Of a DNA stretch of 64,000 nucleotides, positions 27,308-37,101 are shown one piece after another (position 1 is the first letter of the stretch; each line of letters begins with the position of its first letter). The stretch comes from Bacillus sp. FJAT-29814 (GTDB lineage Bacteria; Bacillota; Bacilli; Bacillales; Cytobacillaceae). A model generated the notes under the pieces. The model made no database searches. It saw only the letters and a list, made by a program, of their open reading frames with translations, and was not told the origin of the DNA. The stretch spans positions 376,642 to 440,641 of the forward strand of contig NZ_LMTJ01000005.1 of NCBI RefSeq assembly GCF_001510715.1, read 5' to 3'. Both the position numbers and the translations under genes were made by a program.

Positions 27308-28231
27308 ATGGATAAGGTTCTTCCTGCCAAAGACAGATTGCTAAAGTCAAACAAAAGCGGGCTGAATGGCGAACTTCGCGGAAAAATGCTTGTCATTTTA
27401 TGTGCAATTATCATGATTTCTGCCACAATTTCGATCACAATTTTCCTTGGAACAAAAGGAATGCAATCCTTCACAAAAAATGGAATCAGTTTAATCGAGT
27501 TTTTAACAAGCACCAAATGGAATCCAACAGATAAAGCGAGCCCGATGTATGGCGTCCTGCCATTTATTTTTGGTTCCTTTGCGGTTACCTTTCTTTCGGC
27601 ACTTGTTGCGGCACCATTGGGAATAGGCGGGGCCATTTTTATGACAGAAATTGCTCCTTCCTGGGGAAAGAAAATCCTGCAGCCGGTTGTTGAACTTCTG
27701 GTAGGAATTCCATCTGTCGTATACGGTTTTATCGGACTATCGGTATTGGTTCCGTTTATCAGAGAGAATGTCGGCGGTTTAGGATTTAGTTTGCTAGCTG
27801 GGACAATTGTCCTTTCTATCATGATCTTACCGACAATCACAACGATCGCGACAGATGCAATGAGTTCGCTCCCGAACCATCTGCGCGAAGGGTCTTATGC
27901 ATTAGGGGCAACAAGATGGCAGACAATTAGAAAAGTATTGGTGCCAGCAGCGATGCCTTCACTGCTGACGGCCATCATTCTCGGGATGGCGAGGGCTTTT
28001 GGTGAAGCTTTGGCCGTACAAATGGTTATCGGAAATGTAAGGAACTTACCATCAAGTATTTTGGATGCATCTGCGACACTAACGACCATTATTACCCTAA
28101 ATATGGGCCATACCACATATGGCAGCGTAGAAAATAATACGCTATGGTCAATGGGTCTAATTTTATTAATCATGTCGTTCGCATTCATTCTCCTTATTCG
28201 TTATCTATCATCAAGGAGGAAACTACGATGA
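27308..28231 (+). CDS. pstC: Phosphate ABC transporter permease PstC
   Basis: 307 aa with six predicted membrane helices; it forms the phosphate channel with PstA. The permease coupling loop LREGSYALGATRWQTIRKVLVP is present near residue 198. AAGAGGAG precedes the ATG. The stop overlaps the pstA start by 4 bp. Confidence 0.94.
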   Translation: MDKVLPAKDRLLKSNKSGLNGELRGKMLVILCAIIMISATISITIFLGTKGMQSFTKNGISLIEFLTSTKWNPTDKASPMYGVLPFIFGSFAVTFLSALVAAPLGIGGAIFMTEIAPSWGKKILQPVVELLVGIPSVVYGFIGLSVLVPFIRENVGGLGFSLLAGTIVLSIMILPTITTIATDAMSSLPNHLREGSYALGATRWQTIRKVLVPAAMPSLLTAIILGMARAFGEALAVQMVIGNVRNLPSSILDASATLTTIITLNMGHTTYGSVENNTLWSMGLILLIMSFAFILLIRYLSSRRKLR

Positions 28232-29115
28232 ACAGTAAAGCGGCCGATCGAGTTGCGACAGGTATATTTGTTGCGATCGCGATTGTTATCGTCACGATTC
28301 TTGTCGGATTATTTTTCTATATTTTTGTAAATGGATTTAAATATATATCATTTGATTTCTTAACTTCTCCTTCAAGTAATGTAAGGGCTGGCGGAGGAAT
28401 TCGCGACCAGTTATTTAATTCCTTTTACATTTTGTTTCTCACGATGTTGATTACGGTACCTATTGGAGTCGGCGGCGGGATTTATATGGCCGAATATGCC
28501 AAACCCGGTAAGGTAACTGACTTAATCCGGACCTGCATTGAAGTTTTGTCATCTCTGCCTTCAATTGTTATCGGTATGTTTGGATTATTGATTTTTGTAA
28601 ACACAACGGGCTGGGGCTACACGATAATAGGAGGGGCCTTGGCATTAACGATATTTAATTTACCAACTATGGTTCGTACTACGGAGGACGCCATCCGTGC
28701 TGTTCCTCGTGATCTAAAGGAAGCAAGCCTGGCATTGGGAGTTACCCATTGGCATACAATCAAAACGATTATTTTACCAGCGGCATTTCCGTCCATTTTA
28801 ACCGGAGCCATTCTTGCTGCGGGCCGGGTTTTTGGTGAGGCAGCCGCACTATTGTTTACTGCTGGCTTATCAACTCCAAGACTCGATTACATGAACTTGA
28901 ATCCTTTTTCAGAACAATCACCATTGAATATTTTCCGTCCTGCAGAAACATTGGCGGTTCATATATGGTCTGTAAATACGCAGGGGTTAATTCCTGATGT
29001 AAATGAAGTTGCCAGCGGCTCATCTGCCGTTCTCGTCCTTTCAGTATTGATTTTCAATTTATTGGCCCGCTGGATTGGGAGCTTGATTCATAAGCGGGTA
29101 ACAGCGACTAAATAA
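28228..29115 (+). CDS. pstA: Phosphate ABC transporter permease PstA
   Basis: About 295 aa with six membrane helices; it is the second channel subunit. The coupling loop is [22 protein letters not shown] 28228 has AAGGAGGA upstream and overlaps the pstC stop; an in-frame upstream extension into pstC has no ribosome binding site and is not used. Confidence 0.94.
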   Translation: MNSKAADRVATGIFVAIAIVIVTILVGLFFYIFVNGFKYISFDFLTSPSSNVRAGGGIRDQLFNSFYILFLTMLITVPIGVGGGIYMAEYAKPGKVTDLIRTCIEVLSSLPSIVIGMFGLLIFVNTTGWGYTIIGGALALTIFNLPTMVRTTEDAIRAVPRDLKEASLALGVTHWHTIKTIILPAAFPSILTGAILAAGRVFGEAAALLFTAGLSTPRLDYMNLNPFSEQSPLNIFRPAETLAVHIWSVNTQGLIPDVNEVASGSSAVLVLSVLIFNLLARWIGSLIHKRVTATK

Positions 29116-29129
29116 AAGGTGGGGGTCAT

Positions 29130-29954
29130 ATGTTGACAGCCGTTAAGGAGAGAACACAAGTGGATTTAACTGTTCAACCAACGCCAATTGAAGTTAAGTC
29201 TGAAAATATTATTACGGTAAGGAATTTAGAAATTTTTTATGGGGATAAGCGTGCAGTAAATGGAATTTCTCTGGACATTGAGAAAAATTCCGTAACTGCC
29301 TTAATCGGTCCCTCCGGATGTGGAAAGTCAACGTTCTTACGCAGTATCAACCGTATGAATGATTTGATTCCCGGAGCACGCGCTGCCGGTGAAATCATCT
29401 ATGAAGATTTAAATATTTTATCACAAGATATCAATGTAGTTGCTTTAAGGAAGGAAATTGGCATGGTGTTTCAAAAGCCAAACCCGTTTCCAAAATCAAT
29501 TTATGAAAATATTGCCCATGGCTTAAAATTTGCAGGGATTCGAAAAAAATCTGAGCTTGATGAAATCGTCGAAGAAAGTTTACAAAAAGCGGCTTTGTGG
29601 GATGAAGTGAAGGACAGGTTGCACAAATCTGCCTTATCGCTATCAGGGGGGCAGCAGCAGCGCCTTTGCATTGCCCGATCAATTGCTATGAAGCCGACTG
29701 TCATTCTTCTTGATGAACCATCTTCGGCACTGGACCCGATCTCAAATGCCAAAGTTGAGGAATTGATTATCGGATTGAAAAAGGATTATTCGATTATTAT
29801 TGTCACCCATAATATGCAGCAAGCAGCGCGGATTTCAGATAAAACAGCCTTCTTTTTAAACGGTGACTTAATAGAATATGACAATACTAAAAAACTCTTT
29901 ACGAATCCATCAGTCAAAAAAACAGAGGAATACATTTCCGGACGCTTCGGATAA
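29130..29954 (+). CDS. pstB1: Phosphate ABC transporter ATPase PstB (copy 1)
   Basis: 274 aa. Walker A is GPSGCGKST, the signature LSGGQQQR, and Walker [14 protein letters not shown]. It has about 25 more N-terminal residues than the second copy. Two adjacent, clearly related PstB ATPases are also found in B. subtilis (pstBA, pstBB). Whether they are redundant or form a heterodimer cannot be seen here. Confidence 0.94.
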   Translation: MLTAVKERTQVDLTVQPTPIEVKSENIITVRNLEIFYGDKRAVNGISLDIEKNSVTALIGPSGCGKSTFLRSINRMNDLIPGARAAGEIIYEDLNILSQDINVVALRKEIGMVFQKPNPFPKSIYENIAHGLKFAGIRKKSELDEIVEESLQKAALWDEVKDRLHKSALSLSGGQQQRLCIARSIAMKPTVILLDEPSSALDPISNAKVEELIIGLKKDYSIIIVTHNMQQAARISDKTAFFLNGDLIEYDNTKKLFTNPSVKKTEEYISGRFG

Positions 29955-29966
29955 GGGGGAAGCATT

Positions 29967-30740
29967 GTGGCGATACAAACACTAACGAGAGACATCTTTG
30001 ATGTGAAAGATCTGAACCTATGGTATGGTGATCACCATGCCTTAAAAAATATTGATTTCCCAATCCAGAAAAAAGAAGTAACGGCAATGATTGGGCCTTC
30101 AGGATGCGGAAAGTCCACGTTTTTAAAGACTTTAAATCTAATGAATAAAATGATACCGAATGTCAAAATAACCGGAGAAGTGAATTTTGACGGTGACAAT
30201 ATTTTAAACCCAAAAACAGACCTAGTAGAATTACGGAAACGTGTTGGCATGGTTTTCCAAAAGGGAAATCCGTTCCCTCAGTCTATCTACGATAATGTTG
30301 CCTATGGGCCGAGAATTCATGGTGTAAAGAAAAAAACGCATCTGGACGAAATTGTCACGAAAGCGTTAATCGATGTCGCATTATGGGATGAAGTGAAGGA
30401 CCGTCTGCACGCACCAGCATTGGGACTTTCAGGCGGACAGCAGCAGCGCCTGTGCATTGCTAGGGCTCTTGCTACCAAACCGGAGGTACTGCTAATGGAT
30501 GAACCGACCTCCGCACTCGACCCGATTTCAACATTAAAAATCGAGGAATTAATCCTTGAATTAAAAGAAAAGTACACCATTGTCATTGTGACCCATAACA
30601 TGCAGCAAGCGGCCCGGGTATCGGATAAAACGGCCTTCTTTCTTATGGGCGAGTTAATCGAAGTGGATCTAACGCCAAACATTTTTTCGATGCCTAAAGA
30701 TACTCGCACCGAAGACTATATTACTGGGAGATTTGGATAA
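29967..30740 (+). CDS. pstB2: Phosphate ABC transporter ATPase PstB (copy 2)
   Basis: 257 aa. Walker [10 protein letters not shown], signature LSGGQQQR and Walker [14 protein letters not shown] are intact. The start is GTG with AAGGGGG upstream, 12 bp after the first copy. It has diverged from copy 1 throughout, so this is an old duplication rather than a recent one. Confidence 0.94.
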   Translation: MAIQTLTRDIFDVKDLNLWYGDHHALKNIDFPIQKKEVTAMIGPSGCGKSTFLKTLNLMNKMIPNVKITGEVNFDGDNILNPKTDLVELRKRVGMVFQKGNPFPQSIYDNVAYGPRIHGVKKKTHLDEIVTKALIDVALWDEVKDRLHAPALGLSGGQQQRLCIARALATKPEVLLMDEPTSALDPISTLKIEELILELKEKYTIVIVTHNMQQAARVSDKTAFFLMGELIEVDLTPNIFSMPKDTRTEDYITGRFG

Positions 30741-30753
30741 GGGGTGAATAAGG

Positions 30754-31413
30754 ATGAACACACGGTCAAATTTCGATCAAAATTTAAATCAATTAAAAAA
30801 GATGCAGCTGGATATGGCCGGCAAAGCAGAGAAGAGAATTAAAGACTCCATGCTCGCCCTGCTTAATCAGGATATTGACCTGGCAAAACGAGTGATTTCA
30901 GGCGACAATGAGATTGATGAGCTTGAGCATGAGATACATGAAAAAGCTTTGATGCTAATCGCTACCGAATCGCCGGTTGCAAGGGATTTACGGAGACTTA
31001 ATGTTGCCTTAAAGGTATCATCCGAGGTTGAGCGGATGGGCGATATGGCTGTAAATATAGCCAAATCTGTTCTCCAAATAGGGAAAGATAAATATATTAA
31101 AGAATTGGCTGATATTCCTCGCATGATGGAAATGGCCTTGGAAATGGTTGCAGACGCCCTTACTGCCTTTTATACAGAAGATATTTCTATCGCAAGGCAA
31201 TGCGCCGAAAAGGATGACGCCGTGGACGATATGTTTGGAAAATTAATTCATGAACTCATGGGATATATTCCGAACAATCCAGAGTCGACGAACCAAATCA
31301 TCCAATTGTCTTTTGTCTGCCGGTTTATTGAACGGATTGCCGATCACTCCACCAATATTGCCGAAAATGTTGTTTTTCTTGAAACTGGAAAAAGGCTGAA
31401 TTTAAATCATTAA
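30754..31413 (+). CDS. phoU: Phosphate signalling protein PhoU
   Basis: 219 aa, two PhoU three-helix repeats with the metal-binding motifs DNEIDELEHEIHE and RMGDMAVNIAK in the first, and EKDDAVDDMF and RIADHSTNIAE in the second. It modulates Pst transport and Pho signalling. GGGGTGA precedes the ATG, 13 bp after pstB2. It is the last gene of the operon, followed by a terminator. Confidence 0.94.
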   Translation: MNTRSNFDQNLNQLKKMQLDMAGKAEKRIKDSMLALLNQDIDLAKRVISGDNEIDELEHEIHEKALMLIATESPVARDLRRLNVALKVSSEVERMGDMAVNIAKSVLQIGKDKYIKELADIPRMMEMALEMVADALTAFYTEDISIARQCAEKDDAVDDMFGKLIHELMGYIPNNPESTNQIIQLSFVCRFIERIADHSTNIAENVVFLETGKRLNLNH

Positions 31414-31421
31414 TTATATTC

Positions 31422-31456
31422 AAAAAGGGTGAGGCAGTTTGGCTTCATCCTTTTTG
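31422..31456 (+). terminator. Terminator after phoU
   Basis: Imperfect arms AAAAAGGGTGAGGC and GGCTTCATCCTTTTT. Confidence 0.75.
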
Positions 31457-31699
31457 GTGTACGATTAAATTAATGTCGAAAAATCTTTTTTTAGATTAAA
31501 ATACTTAAAAAATACACCCTCATTTTCCACTCTTTTAAAAATTTGCAGCCGGTTGAACAGCCCCTACTTAGGATAGGCAAAATACGACAAATTGCGTTTA
31601 TTGTCTGCCTCACTTTCTGATGTTACGATTAACTAAGAGTCAAAAGAATAGTTTATTTTCTTTTAGCATATATTGATACGTTGCAGATTGGAGGAAGCT
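31457..31699. other. Non-coding gap before the DUF4912 gene
   Basis: AT-rich DNA with no repeat, RNA or small gene that I can support. The promoter of the DUF4912-glycosyltransferase unit should lie here but I see no clear -35/-10 pair. Confidence 0.4.
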
Positions 31700-32203
31700 A
31701 TGATTAAGCAAGATTTATTTACTCCTATAAAGGGTGAGCTTATCGCAAAGCTTGTTGCCCCTCAAAAAATGTTTCTCTTCTGGGATCCATCCCAATTGCC
31801 AAAAATGATCATTCAATTATATTTTAATCAACCCATTGAGGAATTGGTTTCTGTGATCAGAGTGTTCGATGTGACAGATATCCTTTTTAACGGGAAAAAT
31901 GCCCATCATTATTACGAGATATCTATTCCTTATCCCAATAGCCATTGGGTGGTGAAAGGATTAACGGCAAACCGAAGCTATCTAGCAGAACTGGGCGTAT
32001 ATTTGCCAGAAACAGGATTTTTCCCTATATTCAGATCAAACTGCATCCAAACACCTGCAATGGCGATACCGGATGGAACTAGTTTTTACGGAGACTACTT
32101 GCAATTGAAACGGCATGAAGAAAGTCCGCCAAAATGGAGGAACTATGTAAGCACTTATAGTTATTATGAAGTACCTGAAAACATGGAGGAGAAAAATGCC
32201 TAA
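31700..32203 (+). CDS. DUF4912 domain protein
   Basis: About 167 aa, soluble. The core is VAPQKMFLFWDPSQ ... IRVFDVTDILFNG ... YYEISIPYPNSHWVVKGL ... YLAELGVYLPETGFFPIFRS, a beta-rich pattern I assign to DUF4912. ATG 31700 follows GGAGG. Its stop overlaps the glycosyltransferase start by 8 bp, which points to a joint task. DUF4912 is not biochemically defined; elsewhere it is found beside glucan-metabolism enzymes, so a carbohydrate-linked role is an inference. Confidence 0.75.
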   Translation: MIKQDLFTPIKGELIAKLVAPQKMFLFWDPSQLPKMIIQLYFNQPIEELVSVIRVFDVTDILFNGKNAHHYYEISIPYPNSHWVVKGLTANRSYLAELGVYLPETGFFPIFRSNCIQTPAMAIPDGTSFYGDYLQLKRHEESPPKWRNYVSTYSYYEVPENMEEKNA

Positions 32204-33431
32204 AACATTTGTCCCGGTGGAATGTTTAACCCCAAATTCGGAACAAGGGCCTGGCTTAAAAATTTTGATGCTTTGCTGGGAGTATCCCCCGAATGTCGTT
32301 GGCGGACTTTCAAGGCATGTATTCAGCTTATCCGTACATATGGCAAAAATGGGCTATGAAGTTCATGTTATAACCGCCGGAAACGACATGCTTCCTGCCT
32401 TTGAGCTGATGGATGGGGTCAGGGTGCATCGGGTCAAACCAATCAATGAAATGGACCGGAATTTCTTGTCCTGGATTGGCGGTCTTAATCTGGCGATGGC
32501 TTTCAATGCGGAAAGGCTGGCACAAGAAATCCGCTTCCATTTGATACACGCCCATGATTGGCTGGTGGGGGCTGCTGCTATCGCTCTAAAGGAGCTATGG
32601 TCCATCCCGTTGTTAACCACGATTCATGCTACTGAACTTGGAAGAAATAACGGTATTCATACGGAAACTCAGAAGTTTATCCATGAAAAGGAACAGCAGC
32701 TAATTACTGCATCCAACCAAATAATTGTTTGCAGCGAATATATGAAAGAACATCTTACTTCCGTTTTTAAAGGGGTTTCCGACGCAATTGCGATTATTCC
32801 CAACGGCGTTGAGGCACCAGCGACCACAGAGGATCGCGCAATGTTATTTCCGGAGCGTAATAAAAAGGAGTACATTTTTTCCATAGGCAGGATTGTCAAA
32901 GAAAAGGGCTTTCAAACAATGATTGAGGCTGCCTCGATTGCCAAGGAAAATAATTTGGATTACTTTTTTGTTATTGCTGGAAAAGGCCCGATGCTGGACA
33001 CGTATCGAAGCCAAATAAACGACAGACAATTAACAAATCACATAATGTTTATTGGCTACATTACAGATGAACAAAGAAACGCCTATGTCGCCGATAGTCA
33101 ATTGATTGTTATCCCAAGCCTGTACGAACCGTTCGGCATTGCTGCCCTTGAATCAATGATATTAGGGAAACCAACCATTGTTTCCAACACCGGAGGCATG
33201 AAAGGGATTGTTAAGCATCTGCAAACCGGGCTCCTGATGAATCCGGGCGATCCGGAAAGTATGCTTCAGCAAATTCAGTTTCTTAAAGAGAATCCGATAA
33301 TAGCGAAAGAAATTGGCCTTAAAGGCAGGGAGATTGTAAAAAGCTTGTACGGGTGGAAACGAATTGCTTCAGAAACGGCCAGAATAATGGAAGATACAGT
33401 TATTAATTCACAGGTTAAGGATTTGCTATAA
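32196..33431 (+). CDS. GT4-family glycosyltransferase, glycogen-synthase-like
   Basis: 411 aa, GT-B fold with two Rossmann domains. The N-terminal KILMLCWEYPPNVVGGLSRH resembles glycogen/starch-synthase-type GT4 enzymes; the donor-binding part has IFSIGRIVKEKGF and the E-x7-E motif in EPFGIAALESM. It has no membrane segment and is probably cytoplasmic. GGAGG precedes the ATG inside the DUF4912 gene. B. subtilis has a glycosyltransferase (yqgM) near this position; orthology is not certain. Donor and acceptor are unknown. Confidence 0.85.
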   Translation: MPKTFVPVECLTPNSEQGPGLKILMLCWEYPPNVVGGLSRHVFSLSVHMAKMGYEVHVITAGNDMLPAFELMDGVRVHRVKPINEMDRNFLSWIGGLNLAMAFNAERLAQEIRFHLIHAHDWLVGAAAIALKELWSIPLLTTIHATELGRNNGIHTETQKFIHEKEQQLITASNQIIVCSEYMKEHLTSVFKGVSDAIAIIPNGVEAPATTEDRAMLFPERNKKEYIFSIGRIVKEKGFQTMIEAASIAKENNLDYFFVIAGKGPMLDTYRSQINDRQLTNHIMFIGYITDEQRNAYVADSQLIVIPSLYEPFGIAALESMILGKPTIVSNTGGMKGIVKHLQTGLLMNPGDPESMLQQIQFLKENPIIAKEIGLKGREIVKSLYGWKRIASETARIMEDTVINSQVKDLL

Positions 33432-33454
33432 ATAAATTTTCCTAAAAAGGTGTA

Positions 33455-34084
33455 ATGATCATGAATGTAATCGAAAGTTACAATGAGAGAATGAAGCAAA
33501 GCACGATTGACCAGCTTCAATTTATTCCAGGCATATGGGTTAATGGAAGATATTTCTGGCTTCAAAACGGCAGCGAAAAAGTGATTTACGATGAAGCTTT
33601 GACCTTAAATGTGAAGCGTGAACAAGTACACTCCAAAATCCGCTTTTCTAGTATTTTTGCAGGCAATCATAGTGATTACCAGAAAGAAATTAAACTATTG
33701 GCCATGCACCATTTTTCCAGTTTTGACCAAGATGGCTTAACATTTATTTCGCCGTCAGATAATATGATTTTGCATATTGCCGGCAAACAGACATTTCTGG
33801 TTAATGCTGCATATAAAGGTACAGGATTAAAGGAATATACAACAATTCCATTGTGGAACGCTTACACAGATCAGATTTGGAGTTCCCTCCAAAAAGGGAC
33901 ATTAAAATATCAACCCATGGTCAAAGGGCCTGCAGCCAGTATTTTTGCTGTCAACATAACAATTCCACCGAAAGAAACGATAAAAATGAAAGTATGGGCA
34001 ATAGCAGGAACCGGTAAAAAAGAATTAATTTCAATAGAAAAGGCACTTTTAAAAAACCCACTAGCATTTCCGAACGAAAAATGA
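33455..34084 (+). CDS. Uncharacterised protein, third gene of the DUF4912-GT4 unit
   Basis: 209 aa, soluble, no signal peptide. I do not recognise a family. Features are FIPGIWVNGRYFWLQNGSEK near residue 25, SKIRFSSIFAGNHSDYQKEI and a C-terminal ITIPPKETIKMKVWAIAGTG. This beta-rich ending with a Pro-Pro-Lys-Glu strand resembles a bound-sugar or immunoglobulin-like module at best. AAAAGGTG precedes the ATG, 23 bp after the glycosyltransferase, on the same transcript. Confidence 0.65.
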   Translation: MIMNVIESYNERMKQSTIDQLQFIPGIWVNGRYFWLQNGSEKVIYDEALTLNVKREQVHSKIRFSSIFAGNHSDYQKEIKLLAMHHFSSFDQDGLTFISPSDNMILHIAGKQTFLVNAAYKGTGLKEYTTIPLWNAYTDQIWSSLQKGTLKYQPMVKGPAASIFAVNITIPPKETIKMKVWAIAGTGKKELISIEKALLKNPLAFPNEK

Positions 34085-34138
34085 TATTATAGAAAAGTCG
34101 TATGAACGAACAGCTTAATTGTTTGGAGGGAAATAAAC

Positions 34139-34288
34139 ATGCGTGTGAATATTACGTTAGCTTGCACTGAGTGTGGAGACCGTAACTATATTTCAAACAA
34201 AAATAAACGCAACAACCCAGATCGTCTTGAGCTTAAGAAATATTGCCCAAGAGAAAAGCGTACAACTGTACACCGCGAAACAAAATAA
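34139..34288 (+). CDS. rpmG: Ribosomal protein L33, three-cysteine form
   Basis: 49 aa, starting [18 protein letters not shown]. It is part of the large ribosomal subunit. The first zinc pair C9-TE-C12 is intact, but the second has only C36 (KYCPREKRT), so the usual four-cysteine zinc ribbon is incomplete. GGAGGG lies nine bases before the ATG. A tight hairpin with T-run follows. Confidence 0.95.
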   Translation: MRVNITLACTECGDRNYISNKNKRNNPDRLELKKYCPREKRTTVHRETK

Positions 34289-34317
34289 GCAGCAGGGCTT
34301 CCTGTTGCTTTTTTTGT
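34287..34317 (+). terminator. Terminator after rpmG
   Basis: Arms AAGCAGCAGG and CCTGTTGCTT around GCTT are followed by TTTTT. Confidence 0.9.
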
Positions 34318-34344
34318 TGCAGTAAAAAATGGGAGGGCTTTGAG

Positions 34345-34914
34345 ATGGAGGATAAAACTTCAATTCGCAAGAGAATGAAAGCTATACTTTCCAATCTTTC
34401 AGAACAGATATATGAAGATTATTCAAATAAAATTGCCCAAACTCTTTATCAACAAGACGAGTGGAAAAAGTCTGCCACCATCGGGATCACCATTTCCAGG
34501 GTGCCTGAAGTAGATACATACCCAATTATAAGGAAGGCGTGGGAATCAGGTAAGCGGGTAGTCGTGCCAAAATGCGACCCAAAAGAGAAAGTGCTGTCTT
34601 TTAGGACGCTGACTGATTTTTCTCAGCTGGAATCCGTTTATTTTGGATTGCTGGAGCCAATTATAGAAGAGACAACGGAAATGGATCCTAAGGAGATTGA
34701 CCTTCTTATCGTACCAGGCTTGGCCTTCACTCGGGAAGGGTATCGGTTGGGCTTTGGCGGCGGCTACTATGATCGCTTTTTGCTGGATTTCACTGGTAAA
34801 ACAATCTCACTTGCTTTTCCTGAACAAATGATTCCAAGGTTTCCGATAGAAAAATTTGATATCCCGGTTTCAAAAATAATTACTACTAACGAGATTATTC
34901 ACTCATATGATTGA
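34345..34914 (+). CDS. yqgN: 5-formyltetrahydrofolate cyclo-ligase
   Basis: About 189 aa. It converts 5-formyl-THF to 5,10-methenyl-THF with ATP. The family signature is RLGFGGGYYDRFL near residue 135, preceded by LIVPGLAFTREG. ATG 34345 follows GGGAGGG; a longer reading frame that begins inside rpmG is not used. It overlaps the next gene by 8 bp. Confidence 0.92.
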   Translation: MEDKTSIRKRMKAILSNLSEQIYEDYSNKIAQTLYQQDEWKKSATIGITISRVPEVDTYPIIRKAWESGKRVVVPKCDPKEKVLSFRTLTDFSQLESVYFGLLEPIIEETTEMDPKEIDLLIVPGLAFTREGYRLGFGGGYYDRFLLDFTGKTISLAFPEQMIPRFPIEKFDIPVSKIITTNEIIHSYD

Positions 34915-35695
34915 GGCAGTTCTCATTGTTGCTGTCATCATCATGACAGGGATAACCGGATATCGGGTGAAATCGCTGACAACCTCGGGCGCCGCAGCGG
35001 CTTTTTTAGTCGGCGTTGCCGTCTATTCAGGCTTTGGTGCAAAAGGGCTATTTCTTTTAGGGATTTTCTTTGCGACTTCAAGTTTCTGGTCAAACTATAA
35101 AAGTGCGGCGAAAAGGACTTTGGAGGAGAAATTGGCCAAAGGAGCAACGCGGGACTGGCGTCAAGTGTTTGCTAATGGCGGAATGGCGGCAGTGTTCAGT
35201 ATTCTATATATCTTCAATCAGGACAACATCTTGCTGCTTGGATTTATGGTGTCACTTGCCAGTGCCAATTCGGACACATGGGCCTCTGAAATAGGCAGCT
35301 TGAGCAAGAGGGCTCCTATTTATATTCGAACTTTCAAGCGGGTAGATAAGGGAACCTCCGGTGCGATCAGCATGCTTGGGAGTACTGCGGCACTTTTGGG
35401 GGCACTAACCATTGCTGTAGTTGGTTTCTTGTTATTTAAACCGGCCCCTCTTGTTTTGGCCCTGGTATTTATTTTTGGTTATCTCGGGAATGTTATTGAT
35501 ACCTTATTTGGCGCCTTTTATCAACAGGTTTATGCTTGCCGCCAATGCGGCATCGAAACGGAGAAAAGGTTCCACTGTGGTCAACCAACAAGCCAAATTA
35601 AAGGCATTTTGTTAATGGACAACGACATGGTAAATTTCTTGTCAGGTCTCTTGGCGGCAATGCTCGCGATAGCACTTTATTTAATCTTATTATAA
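34907..35695 (+). CDS. DUF92 family integral membrane protein
   Basis: 262 aa with about six or seven membrane helices. Conserved segments are VGVAVYSGFGAKGLFLLGIFF-like helix 2, QVFANGGMAA, and SANSDTWASEIGSLSK. DUF92 includes plant phytyl-phosphate kinase (VTE6) and TMEM19; an isoprenyl-phosphate or lipid-phosphate role is only an analogy. A CRQCG ... FHCG cysteine/histidine cluster is near residue 210. Start overlaps yqgN, suggesting coupling. Confidence 0.82.
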   Translation: MIEAVLIVAVIIMTGITGYRVKSLTTSGAAAAFLVGVAVYSGFGAKGLFLLGIFFATSSFWSNYKSAAKRTLEEKLAKGATRDWRQVFANGGMAAVFSILYIFNQDNILLLGFMVSLASANSDTWASEIGSLSKRAPIYIRTFKRVDKGTSGAISMLGSTAALLGALTIAVVGFLLFKPAPLVLALVFIFGYLGNVIDTLFGAFYQQVYACRQCGIETEKRFHCGQPTSQIKGILLMDNDMVNFLSGLLAAMLAIALYLILL

Positions 35696-35706
35696 CTTAA
35701 GGGTAG

Positions 35707-36672
<966 letters not shown>

Positions 36673-36679
36673 CCATGAA

Positions 36680-36712
36680 AAGAGTTGGATTCACTTGAAT
36701 TCAACTTTTTTT
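36680..36712 (+). terminator. Terminator after ldh
   Basis: Arms AGTTGGATTCA and TGAATTCAACT (one G-U pair) with a 2-nt loop are followed by TTTTTT. Confidence 0.85.
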
Positions 36713-36773
36713 GGCGTTTGTGCTGGGATAAAACCTGATCAACTATCACAAAATAGGGTCAGGAGGGATGAAG

Positions 36774-36968
36774 ATGTCACGCATGTTAACATCTATTTTC
36801 ATGATTGGCTCTATTGGCTATTTTGTTTTTCGCTATCGGTATCGATTGATGAATCTCTTGTTTTCATCGGGCTGGCTTCGGCGAATTGCTGTCAGCTCAG
36901 TTATGAGCATGCCTGGTGTAAAACAAAAATTAATGCAAACTGTATTTGGCGGACCATCTGCTAGGTGA
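36774..36968 (+). CDS. yqgO: Small YqgO-like protein
   Basis: 64 aa, basic. One weak hydrophobic helix (residues ~6-18) is followed by RYRYRLMNLLFSSGWLRR and a C-terminal MPGVKQKLMQ segment. The position between the yqgN region and gluP, and the general pattern, fit B. subtilis YqgO; this identification is from memory. AGGAGGG precedes; ATG 36774 is better spaced than ATG 36768. The function is unknown. Confidence 0.6.
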   Translation: MSRMLTSIFMIGSIGYFVFRYRYRLMNLLFSSGWLRRIAVSSVMSMPGVKQKLMQTVFGGPSAR

Positions 36969-36989
36969 AAACCACAGATGGTTTTTTTA
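36953..36989 (+). terminator. Terminator at the end of yqgO
   Basis: Arms ACCATCTG (36953-36960, in the coding end) and CAGATGGT (36975-36982) are followed by TTTTTT. Confidence 0.75.
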
Positions 36990-37101
36990 TTTTGTCAAAA
37001 TGGTTAAATCTTGACCTCTTCGCAGGTTTTCATTCATGTTCATTTTAAATTATCGTTTATAATAATAAAAACAAGACATCTTTTTGGAAAGCAGGGGAGA
37101 A

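Noticed and set aside
27268..27840. 190-codon minus-strand frame within pstC
   Set aside because: Antisense to a well-supported permease gene; long only because of codon bias in the membrane-protein sequence.
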